64,000 bases of DNA from Chthoniobacterales bacterium (GTDB lineage Bacteria > Verrucomicrobiota > Verrucomicrobiia > Chthoniobacterales > DYNR01), in the NCBI GenBank assembly GCA_026418675.1, contig JAOAAX010000003.1, forward strand, positions 62,001-126,000, written 5' to 3'. Shown in pieces: positions 27,528 to 34,985 of this stretch; the stretch's first letter is position 1; each line of letters opens with the position of its first letter. The notes beneath the pieces were generated by a model. It was not told the DNA's origin. It did not search any database and saw only the letters and a list, made by a program, of their open reading frames with translations. The position numbers were made by a program, and so were the translations under genes.

Positions 27528-28447
27528 GAAATGCTTTTGCAAAAGAAGTTACATTATTAGCGAATCAAGATGAAAATATAATTTTATTAAGTGGTGATAT
27601 TGGCAATAAACTTTTTGATGAACTACGGAACTCTCATCCTAATCGGTTTTATAACTGTGGTGTTGCGGAAGCTAATATGATTGGGGTAGCTGCTGGACTT
27701 GCTATGTGCGGATTTCGCCCCATTTGCTATACGATTGCTCCTTTTTTAACTTATAGGGTAATAGAACAAATACGAGTAGATTTATGTTATCATTTTTTAT
27801 CCGTTCTACTGGTGGGAACCGGTGCTGGTTTGGCTTATGCATCTTTGGGACCAACTCACCATTCATGTGAAGAGGTAGGTATGCTTCGCTTACTGCCGGA
27901 TATCAGGATTTTTGCACCGGCAGATTCAATAGAATTGCGGGCAATTTTGAGATATTGTATTAACAAAGCCGGACCTAAGTATATGAGAATTGGTAAGAAA
28001 GGAGAGCCTGATGTGCATACCAAAGAGATAAAAATTTTAGAGGAGCCTACATCATTTCTTTTGCGCCAGGGAAAAGACGTTGCAATTCTTGCTTGCGGTT
28101 CAATTTTATCGGAGTGTTTAAATTCTGCTGAGTTGTTAGAAAAAAAAGGTTTGCAAGCTGAAATATGGAGTTGTCCCTGCATAAAACCTTTGGATGAAAA
28201 ATTATTAGATAAAGTTTTTAAAACATTCTCTACCGTTGTTACAGTGGAAGAGCATTCTTACCTAGGCGGATTTGGAAGTGCTGTTGCAGAATGGTTATGT
28301 AAAATGAAGATTGAAAAACCTAAATTAATAACCATAGGGACACCTGACGAATTCTATCATGAAATTGCTGATCAACATTTAGCACGAAAAAATTTAGGAA
28401 TAGATGCTGAAAGCATTACGTCAAAAATATTAAAAAACCTAAATTAA
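27524..28447 (+). CDS. Transketolase-like protein, C-terminal subunit
   Basis: A 307-residue partner subunit with the pyrimidine-binding and C-terminal domains. CGVAEANMIGVAAGLAMCG carries the catalytic glutamate that activates TPP. THHSCEEVGMLRLLPDI and VEEHSYLGGFGSAVAEW are the usual landmarks of the second and third domains. Length matches the small subunits of the DXS/transketolase type. The ATG overlaps the stop of the N-terminal subunit. The two are clearly one enzyme. It is followed by 123 bases of AT-rich DNA, so transcription may restart before the HAD gene. Confidence 0.92.
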   Translation: MRNAFAKEVTLLANQDENIILLSGDIGNKLFDELRNSHPNRFYNCGVAEANMIGVAAGLAMCGFRPICYTIAPFLTYRVIEQIRVDLCYHFLSVLLVGTGAGLAYASLGPTHHSCEEVGMLRLLPDIRIFAPADSIELRAILRYCINKAGPKYMRIGKKGEPDVHTKEIKILEEPTSFLLRQGKDVAILACGSILSECLNSAELLEKKGLQAEIWSCPCIKPLDEKLLDKVFKTFSTVVTVEEHSYLGGFGSAVAEWLCKMKIEKPKLITIGTPDEFYHEIADQHLARKNLGIDAESITSKILKNLN

Positions 28448-28570
28448 AAATTTATTTTAATTAAAAGAATAAAAATTTTAAAAATTATTTTTTTGAATTT
28501 TACTTATTTATTAAAATATTTTTAATAAAAAGCAATCCTGGTAATAGATCATAAGCTTTTTTAAAAGCAG

Positions 28571-29161
28571 ATGATAATCGGTGTGGATTTAGATAACACT
28601 ATTATAAGTTTTGATTCAATTTTTTTCAAGGTGGCATATGAGGAAGGATTAATATCTAATGAAATTCCCAAGAAAAAAAATGTCGTAAGAGACGAATTAA
28701 GGCGTAGGGGATTAGAAAAAGAATGGATAAGATTACAGGGGATCGTTTATGGCAAGAGAATCATTGAAGCTGAAGTTTTTGAAGGTTTTGAGGAATTTTG
28801 TGAAGAGGCTTGCGGTAGAGGACATCGTCTTGTTATTATTAGCCACAAAACGCGATTTCCTTTTATAGGTGATAAAGTTGATTTACATCAATCAGCTCGA
28901 AATTGGATATGTGATAAGCTATTTTATAAAAAGGGCTTAATTCAATTATCTGATGTTTATTTTGAGCTTACAAAAGCAGAAAAAATAAATAGAATTTGTA
29001 ATGTCGGGTGTGAATTTTTTATTGATGATTTACCTGAAATTTTAGAGGATCAAGCTTTTCCGGTGAATATAAAAAAAATCCTTTTCGACTCTGAAAGAAG
29101 ATTTAAAAAAACATATGCTGTTGTTAACACCTGGAGTGAGGTTCTGCAATATATAAAATAA
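28571..29161 (+). CDS. HAD-superfamily phosphatase-like protein
   Basis: A 196-residue HAD hydrolase. The nucleophile motif is GVDLDNTIISFD at the N-terminus (two aspartates of DLDNT). The lysine/threonine region is VIISHKTRFPF, and FFIDDLPEIL carries the acidic pair of motif IV. The cap is a short helical insert. In glycan loci such proteins often remove a phosphate from a sugar phosphate, as GmhB does in heptose synthesis; this is a guess from context. The sequence is too generic for a substrate. It lies 133 bases upstream of the kinase-like gene. Confidence 0.8.
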   Translation: MIIGVDLDNTIISFDSIFFKVAYEEGLISNEIPKKKNVVRDELRRRGLEKEWIRLQGIVYGKRIIEAEVFEGFEEFCEEACGRGHRLVIISHKTRFPFIGDKVDLHQSARNWICDKLFYKKGLIQLSDVYFELTKAEKINRICNVGCEFFIDDLPEILEDQAFPVNIKKILFDSERRFKKTYAVVNTWSEVLQYIK

Positions 29162-29294
29162 CAACTAAATAAAAATTTAAATAATATAGATTTATAATAT
29201 GCTATGAAAGTTCTATTTTAAATTGTGATGCGTTATAAAGTTAATTTATAAAAATTATTTTTTGAACAAATAACACTGCGGTATTTAATATAAT

Positions 29295-30272
29295 TTGAAA
29301 AACGAAACCACAGATGATGACGTCAATGAAATTGCCAAATTTTTATTGGGATCAGATAACTATGAAATTTATCCGCTTCATTCCGGAGGAAATAACAGCA
29401 TATTTATTGCAAAAAGAGAAAAAATAAAGATAGTAATTAAAAAATACTTTCGTGATTTGAGAGATAAACGCGATCGTTATGATACGGAAAAAAAATTTTA
29501 TCTACTCGAACTAGAAAATACACCAAAAAGTCTTTTTTGGAATGATCAAAAAAAAATTGCTGCATTTGAATACATTGAAGGAAATATACCTAATGAGGTT
29601 ACCTCCGATGATATTCAAAACATTGTAAAATGGATATGTTATATTCAAAAAAAACGGGATTCTTTTGTGGCAAAAGAAATATCATTGGCTTCAGATGCAT
29701 GTTTGTCAATTCGTGATCACATATTTTCGCTTAAAAGAAGAATTGACAAACTACTGAATGGGAATTTAAAACACAAAGGTTTCATGGATTTTTTTCAAAA
29801 TGAGCTTTACCCGAAAGCTCAAAAAATTATTAATTTTGTAGAAAAAAGCTTTTCTAGCAAACTTGATTACAAAATAGTCGAAAATTATCAAATTTTGTCT
29901 CCTTCAGACTTTGGTTATCACAATATTCTTAAAGGCAAAGATAACAAGTTATGGTTTTTTGATTTTGAATATTCTGGGTGGGATGATCCCGCTAAGTTAA
30001 TTTGTGATTTTTTTTGTCAGCCGCAGGTTTCTGTCCCTTTAGGGTTTTCAGAGAATTTTATTAATGCCCTCGTTGAATTTACTGGGGATAAGGAAATTGC
30101 CAACCGTTTTGAAATTTTGTATCCTTTACATCAAGTTAAGTGGGCCTGTATTTTGTTAAACGAATTTTCGCATTCTGGAGCTGCAAGAAGGAAATTTGCT
30201 AAAAAAATTATAAATTTGGATAATCAATTGACTAAAGCAAAAAAATTGCTTTGTCAAATAAAAACATTTTAA
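29295..30272 (+). CDS. Aminoglycoside-phosphotransferase-fold small-molecule kinase
   Basis: A 325-residue protein of the APH/choline-kinase fold. The ATP-side loop is YPLHSGGNNSIFIAKR with IKIVIKKYF holding the lysine. LSPSDFGYHNILKGK is the catalytic Brenner-type motif (HxDxxxxN variant with Asp before Phe-Gly), and LWFFDFEYSGWDDPAKLICDF is the Mg-binding DxD region. Substrates of this fold include amino sugars, choline and hydroxyl groups on sugars. It starts at a TTG (29295); I saw no in-frame ATG giving a full fold. In this locus it may phosphorylate the sugar or a choline-like decoration. Confidence 0.82.
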   Translation: MKNETTDDDVNEIAKFLLGSDNYEIYPLHSGGNNSIFIAKREKIKIVIKKYFRDLRDKRDRYDTEKKFYLLELENTPKSLFWNDQKKIAAFEYIEGNIPNEVTSDDIQNIVKWICYIQKKRDSFVAKEISLASDACLSIRDHIFSLKRRIDKLLNGNLKHKGFMDFFQNELYPKAQKIINFVEKSFSSKLDYKIVENYQILSPSDFGYHNILKGKDNKLWFFDFEYSGWDDPAKLICDFFCQPQVSVPLGFSENFINALVEFTGDKEIANRFEILYPLHQVKWACILLNEFSHSGAARRKFAKKIINLDNQLTKAKKLLCQIKTF

Positions 30273-30302
30273 TTTCTATTTTTATTTTAATTTAAATTGA
30301 TT

Positions 30303-30968
30303 ATGGGTTGTTTAAAAAATTATATTACAAAATTACATCAATCAACAAAACGGGATTATCTCAAAAGAATGTGCGACTCCAAAGTTGAGTGCATGAAAAT
30401 TGCAAGGCAATATGGATATGACTATTGGGATGGAGATAGAAAATATGGCTATGGCGGATATTCTTATATTCCTGGTAGGTGGAAAAGTGTTGCTGAAAAT
30501 CTTATTAAAGATTACCAACTAGCAGATGGAATGAATATATTGGAAATTGGATGTGGTAAAGGTTTCTTATTGTATGAAATGCAATTATTAATGCCTTCTT
30601 TAAATCTTTATGGATTGGATATATCTGAATATGCCATTAAAAATGCACATCCTAAATTAAAAGCTACTTTTTTCGTAGGTAACGCTAATGATCTTCATAT
30701 TTTTAATGATAAAATGTTTAATTTAATAATTTCGATTAATACTTTACATAATTTACCATTACATGAAATTGAGAGATCACTTAATGAAATTGATAGGGTA
30801 GGGGATAAAGCATACATTGTGGTGGAAAGTTTTCGAAACGAACAGGAATTGTTCAATCTTCAATGTTGGGCTTTAACTGCAGAAAGTTTTTTTCGTCCGG
30901 AAACGTGGATTTATTTGTTTAATAAAAAAAGCATAAATATAGACTATGAATTTATATTTTTTGAATAA
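30303..30968 (+). CDS. Class I SAM-dependent methyltransferase
   Basis: A 221-residue Rossmann-fold methyltransferase. Motif I is NILEIGCGKGFLLYEM and motif II is LYGLDISEYAI. LIISINTLHNLPL is the usual motif IV stretch. The N-terminal about 75 residues are hydrophilic and rich in Tyr (DYWDGDRKYGYGGYSYIPGR), probably the substrate cap. I chose the ATG at 30303; a TTG lies two codons upstream. Placement among sugar genes suggests N- or O-methylation of the sugar. The substrate cannot be read from sequence. Confidence 0.85.
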   Translation: MGCLKNYITKLHQSTKRDYLKRMCDSKVECMKIARQYGYDYWDGDRKYGYGGYSYIPGRWKSVAENLIKDYQLADGMNILEIGCGKGFLLYEMQLLMPSLNLYGLDISEYAIKNAHPKLKATFFVGNANDLHIFNDKMFNLIISINTLHNLPLHEIERSLNEIDRVGDKAYIVVESFRNEQELFNLQCWALTAESFFRPETWIYLFNKKSINIDYEFIFFE

Positions 30969-30990
30969 AACTTAAATTAATAATTTTTAT

Positions 30991-31575
30991 ATGAAAATTG
31001 CATACTTAACAAATCAAAATGCAGATTTTAAATATTTAATACCTAATTTTATATCCTCACATAAAATTGAATGTGAAATTATTACTGAGAAAGTATCATT
31101 GGAAACACTTGTAAATTTGAAAATTGACTATATAATAAGTGATAGATTTAAATTTTTATTGACACCTGAAATTTGTAGATATTATGACGGGAGAGCTCTT
31201 AATTTACATGGTTCAATTTGCCCTAATTGTAGAGGCTATTATCCAATACTTTGGACAGTAATTGAAAAAAAGCCTATGGGTGGCACCATTTTTTATATTG
31301 ATGAAGGGATTGACACTGGTGATATATTACAACAATTTGAAATAGAATATACTGATAATGACACATTGAGAAGTTGCTGGATTAGAGTTCAGATGGGTAT
31401 GTATGAGGGATTGTTTAAGTATTGGAATGATTTTCTTAATTTAAAAGCTCCTAGAAAAAGGCAGGTTGGTTTTGGAACATTGCATTACAAAAAGGAATTT
31501 GAGAATGTCAAAGATTTACTAACAAATGGATGGGATACAAAGATAAAAGATATTTATAAATTACTAAACAAATAA
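30991..31575 (+). CDS. Formyltransferase of the methionyl-tRNA formyltransferase fold (sugar N-formylation)
   Basis: A 194-residue protein of the hydroxymethyl-/formyltransferase fold. The catalytic triad is present: Asn and His in LNLHGSICPN and Asp in DEGIDTGD, with the invariant GGTIFYID segment. It is shorter than methionyl-tRNA formyltransferase (about 310) and lacks its C-terminal OB domain. That suits the sugar N-formyltransferases of the Qui4N/Fuc3N type, which use N10-formyl-tetrahydrofolate. In this locus it would formylate the amino group put on by one of the DegT enzymes; that is inference. It ends in a KKRQV- and DLLTNGW-containing tail. Confidence 0.85.
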   Translation: MKIAYLTNQNADFKYLIPNFISSHKIECEIITEKVSLETLVNLKIDYIISDRFKFLLTPEICRYYDGRALNLHGSICPNCRGYYPILWTVIEKKPMGGTIFYIDEGIDTGDILQQFEIEYTDNDTLRSCWIRVQMGMYEGLFKYWNDFLNLKAPRKRQVGFGTLHYKKEFENVKDLLTNGWDTKIKDIYKLLNK

Positions 31576-32197
31576 AAAAGATAACAATCCTTTAAAAAAA
31601 CTATATTTATAGATAGTTTAATAAATAATATTCGATTTCTTTTGTTTAAATAAAAAATTTAAAGATTTAAAGTGGTGTGACTTAATTGAATAAATAAATT
31701 ACTCTGAAAAATCTACAAAAAAATTCACGTTTTTTAATCCATAAAAAATATAACGATGTTATATAACAAAAGATAATATGTTTAAGAAATGATTTATTAA
31801 TTCCCCACACAAGCAAATAGGAATTAGAGAATGATAATTTTAGTTTTCCTTGATACAATGAAAAAATGTTATTATAAAGAATTATGTTTCAAAAAAAAGA
31901 TTTTTTTTTGCGAAATTATTTCATACATCAATATGGCATTTAGCTGATTCTTTATCTATGGACGTAATTTTTTTGAAACTATTGATTGTCCATATCATCT
32001 AAAAAAGTAATTTTTTTGTAACTACTAATAGAATGTTATGATAAACCAAAAAATATGAATTTATCTTGCAAAATTGGTTTAAAAAAATAGTCAAATTTTT
32101 ATGTTTTCTATAATAGAATAAAAAGAATAAAAAAATAAAAAAATAAATTTTATAAATTGTGATTTATAAATTTATAAATTTATAAATTAATTCTTAT
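31576..32197. other. Very AT-rich gap inside the glycan locus
   Basis: About 620 bases with no credible coding frame, roughly one-fifth G+C by eye. It contains a near-identical 18-base direct repeat (31964-31981 and 32007-32024, 17 of 18 matching) around a 7-bp inverted repeat TATGGAC/GTCCATA (31957-31963, 31988-31994), and a run of palindromic units before the next gene. It marks a join between two parts of the sugar locus and may hold a promoter. Confidence 0.5.
32162..32188. repeat. Tandem 8-bp ATTTATAA repeat
   Basis: Three head-to-tail copies of ATTTATAA end just upstream of the ATG of the GT-B-like gene. The unit is nearly palindromic, so the whole tract could form hairpins or be a mutable spacer. 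No function is evident beyond its closeness to the start codon. Confidence 0.5.
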
Positions 32198-33211
32198 ATG
32201 CATTTAATTGATTATATCAGACATGTTAAAAAAAAAGATGAAATTCTCATTATTAGCCCTACAGCAATAGGTGAAGCTTTTGTTGTTGTTTTACTCTTGG
32301 AAGAAGTTTATAATAAATATAACAGAAATATTCATTTAATTTTACCGCCACATCAAACAGACATTTTAAAACTTATAAATGTTCCACGACAATATCTGTT
32401 TTGTGGAACATGCCATTATAAACTTATTGCATCTTTTTACAAGGATTATAAAATCTTGAATATCGATAATGGTGATAATATAGTAGTTGTATATCCTGAT
32501 TACTTTTTTAGTTATCCCTTTGATTTATTTAAGTCATTTATAGATAGTAATGGAATTTTTGGTTTAGATTATGTAAAATCTATTAAAAGAGTCTTGGGTT
32601 TAAATTTAAACTGTTTATTGACTAAACCAAAAAATAATTTAAATGATATTAGTTTAAAATATTTAGAAAAATTAAATTTAAAAAAAGGACAATATGTACT
32701 TTTTCAAGTAGGAAGTAATTCAAGAAAAGCTGTCCCTTATGAGATTTTTTTTAAAATTGCATTATATTTTTTTAATAAAGGATATGATATAATAATAAAT
32801 AGAGCAAATTCTTTATTTCAACCTAAAGAGAGATTTCCAATTGCGAAATATGAGACATCTTTCTCAATATATCATGCTAATTTGTTAGCGCTAAATGCAA
32901 GTTATGTTATATCTACTGGCTCAGGTATACTATGTTCTTTTATATATTTAAATAATCTTTCAACAATTGATACTAAATTAGTTCATATTGGAACCAATTA
33001 TAGAACATTAAGTCATATACCTCCTATTATATTTGAAAAAGTTTCTCCTTTTGTAAATCATAAAAATTGCATGCCTGAAATTATTACTAATAAAAAAAAT
33101 CTCTATGAATGGTATTTGCCACTTGAGTTAAATAAAGATGAAAGGGAAAAATTTATTAATGATGTTTTAACTTTTGATAAAAAATCTTTTTTTTACATGG
33201 GACCTGTTTAA
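32198..33211 (+). CDS. Unrecognised GT-B-like protein, possible GT9-related
   Basis: A 337-residue protein I cannot assign firmly. A Rossmann-like opening (DEILIISPTAIGEAFVVVLLLEE) resembles the first strand and helix of GT9-type glycosyltransferases, and a mid-protein GQYVLFQVGSNSRKAVPYE resembles the start of their second domain. Near the C-terminus, SIYHANLLALNASYVISTGSG is followed by ILCSFIYLNN, like the donor-binding region. No DXD motif is evident. The gene is AT-rich and lies between an intergenic repeat tract and the class III aminotransferase. A sugar-transfer role is inferred; a lipid-linked sugar modifier is an alternative. Confidence 0.65.
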   Translation: MHLIDYIRHVKKKDEILIISPTAIGEAFVVVLLLEEVYNKYNRNIHLILPPHQTDILKLINVPRQYLFCGTCHYKLIASFYKDYKILNIDNGDNIVVVYPDYFFSYPFDLFKSFIDSNGIFGLDYVKSIKRVLGLNLNCLLTKPKNNLNDISLKYLEKLNLKKGQYVLFQVGSNSRKAVPYEIFFKIALYFFNKGYDIIINRANSLFQPKERFPIAKYETSFSIYHANLLALNASYVISTGSGILCSFIYLNNLSTIDTKLVHIGTNYRTLSHIPPIIFEKVSPFVNHKNCMPEIITNKKNLYEWYLPLELNKDEREKFINDVLTFDKKSFFYMGPV

Positions 33212-33236
33212 TACTAAAATAGTATCAATATTGAAT

Positions 33237-34541
33237 ATGATTATGGATATAAACGATAAAATTTTAAGGACTTTTCCTAATTCTAAAAATGAGTTAATAA
33301 GGATAATTTTTGGAAAAAATGAAATGTTATATTTAAATGATAAAAATTATTATATTGACTTAACAGGTGGTGGCACAAGTTTCAATACTGTTGGTTATTC
33401 AAATCGTAGAATTATAAATAAGATGGTTAATAAAGCCCTACTAATTTCACATGCAGACTTTAAAACTACATTAGATGAAGATAGAGAAAAATTAGCTGAA
33501 TTACTTTTGAAGGATAACAAAATTTCCAATGAATTTGTTTATTTTGCTGGAAACTCTGGTGGCGAAGGTATTGAGGCAGCTATGAAATTAAGTTATCAAA
33601 CCCATTTAGAGCTTGGATACTCTAAAAGAAATATTTTTATTTCAAGAATGGAGTCATATCATGGATCATCAACTGATGCTATTGCTATTAGTGATAGAAA
33701 AAATTTATTAATATATAAAGATTTATTTCCTTGTAATCGCTATAAGATTTCAGATCATTATTTTATTAAGAATAGGCGAATTGGAGAAACTAAGGAAGAA
33801 TATACAAAAAGATGTCTTGATGAATTTGAAAAAAAAATATTAGAACTTGGTCCTGAAAAGGTTTGTGCTTTCATAGGGGAAACAATTATGGGTGGACTAC
33901 AAGGTTTTATAGAACCCTGTGATGGTTACTGGAAAGGTATTAGAGATATATGTGACAAATATGGCATACACTTAATTCTAGATGAAGTTATCTGTGGTTG
34001 TGGTGTTACAGGAAATTATTATTGTATTGAGTATGATGGTATTACACCAGACTTTTTAGTTATATCAAAGGGTCTAACAAGTGGTTATTTTCCTTTAAAT
34101 GCAGTATTGCTTACAAGGAAGACTTATGAAGCAATAAGTAATGGAAGTGGAAGAACCAATCATTCTACAACTTTTCAAGGACATTCAATTGGTTGTGCCG
34201 TAGCTTTGGAAGTTACAAAAATAGTTAAGAGGCATATTTTTTTAAAAAGGGTTCAAAAATTAGGGGATCTTGTTAGACAGAAAATAGAAAGTTATCTAAA
34301 AGGACACCCTAATTTTATAGCAGTTCATGGAAGGGGTTTAAGGATTTCAATAGAGTATTCTTTTAATAATATGATTAGTTTTGCTGATTATTTTAGGAAT
34401 TTAATGAAACAAAAATATAAAATCCTTTTAGACGTGAAATGGCATAGAATATTATTGAGTCCGCCTTTAACGATTTCTGAAGATAAACTTTTATCTAGTG
34501 TTGAAAAAATTTGTTTAGAGTTTTTAAATTACAAAGAATGA
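33237..34541 (+). CDS. Class III PLP aminotransferase
   Basis: A 434-residue PLP enzyme of the glutamate-1-semialdehyde/omega-amino aminotransferase class. It has FAGNSGGEGIEAAMKLSYQ, SYHGSSTDAIAI, the aspartate in LILDEVICGCG and the lysine motif VISKGLTSGYFPLNAV. I chose the ATG at 33237 because it follows the previous stop at 33211 and a normal N-terminus begins here; the frame is open further upstream inside the previous gene. Unlike the DegT enzymes it can aminate a terminal aldehyde or ketone of a small skeleton. It overlaps the next gene by four bases (ATGA). Role within the locus is inferred. Confidence 0.9.
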   Translation: MIMDINDKILRTFPNSKNELIRIIFGKNEMLYLNDKNYYIDLTGGGTSFNTVGYSNRRIINKMVNKALLISHADFKTTLDEDREKLAELLLKDNKISNEFVYFAGNSGGEGIEAAMKLSYQTHLELGYSKRNIFISRMESYHGSSTDAIAISDRKNLLIYKDLFPCNRYKISDHYFIKNRRIGETKEEYTKRCLDEFEKKILELGPEKVCAFIGETIMGGLQGFIEPCDGYWKGIRDICDKYGIHLILDEVICGCGVTGNYYCIEYDGITPDFLVISKGLTSGYFPLNAVLLTRKTYEAISNGSGRTNHSTTFQGHSIGCAVALEVTKIVKRHIFLKRVQKLGDLVRQKIESYLKGHPNFIAVHGRGLRISIEYSFNNMISFADYFRNLMKQKYKILLDVKWHRILLSPPLTISEDKLLSSVEKICLEFLNYKE

Positions 34542-34984
34542 AAGTTAGCAACATATTGCACATAGAGATGTTAAAAAATCAGGCAATAATTAATCTTACA
34601 AAAAGGTCAAGAATTTGTTATCATGAATCTTTAGAAGATTCAATTCATGAAATGCTGATATGCTTGAATAAAGATACTTATATAAAACCTCATCAACATA
34701 TAAATAAAATTGAATCGGGAATTTGTATTGATGGAAATGCTATTTTATATATTTTCGATGATTATGGAAAAGTAAAAGAAAAATATTATCTAAGTTCTAA
34801 TTTTGAAGAAAAATCAATATTCTATTATCGACTAGAAGATTCTATTTTTCATACAATTATTGTAGAAACAGATAATTTTATTTTTTTTGAAATCACACAA
34901 GGTCCTTATAAAAAAGAGGATACAAAATTTGCTTTATGGGCTCCCGATACACTTGAAGAATTAAAAAAACGGCTATTATCTTAA
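34538..34984 (+). CDS. WbuC-like cupin protein
   Basis: A 148-residue protein similar to the WbuC cupin-fold family found in O-antigen loci. The metal-site pattern is IKPHQHINKIESG with a later E/Q (FFEITQGPY), and RICYHESLEDSIHEML and ILYIFDDYG match the family layout. WbuC-type proteins are named from an E. coli O-antigen cluster, and their exact activity is not settled. I chose the ATG at 34538, which overlaps the aminotransferase stop (ATGA). The stop lies one base before the ATG of the giant glycosyltransferase, so coupling is likely. Confidence 0.78.
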   Translation: MKVSNILHIEMLKNQAIINLTKRSRICYHESLEDSIHEMLICLNKDTYIKPHQHINKIESGICIDGNAILYIFDDYGKVKEKYYLSSNFEEKSIFYYRLEDSIFHTIIVETDNFIFFEITQGPYKKEDTKFALWAPDTLEELKKRLLS

Positions 34985-34985
34985 T

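Noticed and set aside
32162..32188. Tandem repeat considered as a CRISPR array
   Set aside because: Units are 8 bp with no spacers, so it is a simple tandem repeat.
33174..33236. Upstream in-frame extension of the class III aminotransferase
   Set aside because: It overlaps the previous gene and encodes a tail unlike the family; the ATG at 33237 is preferred.
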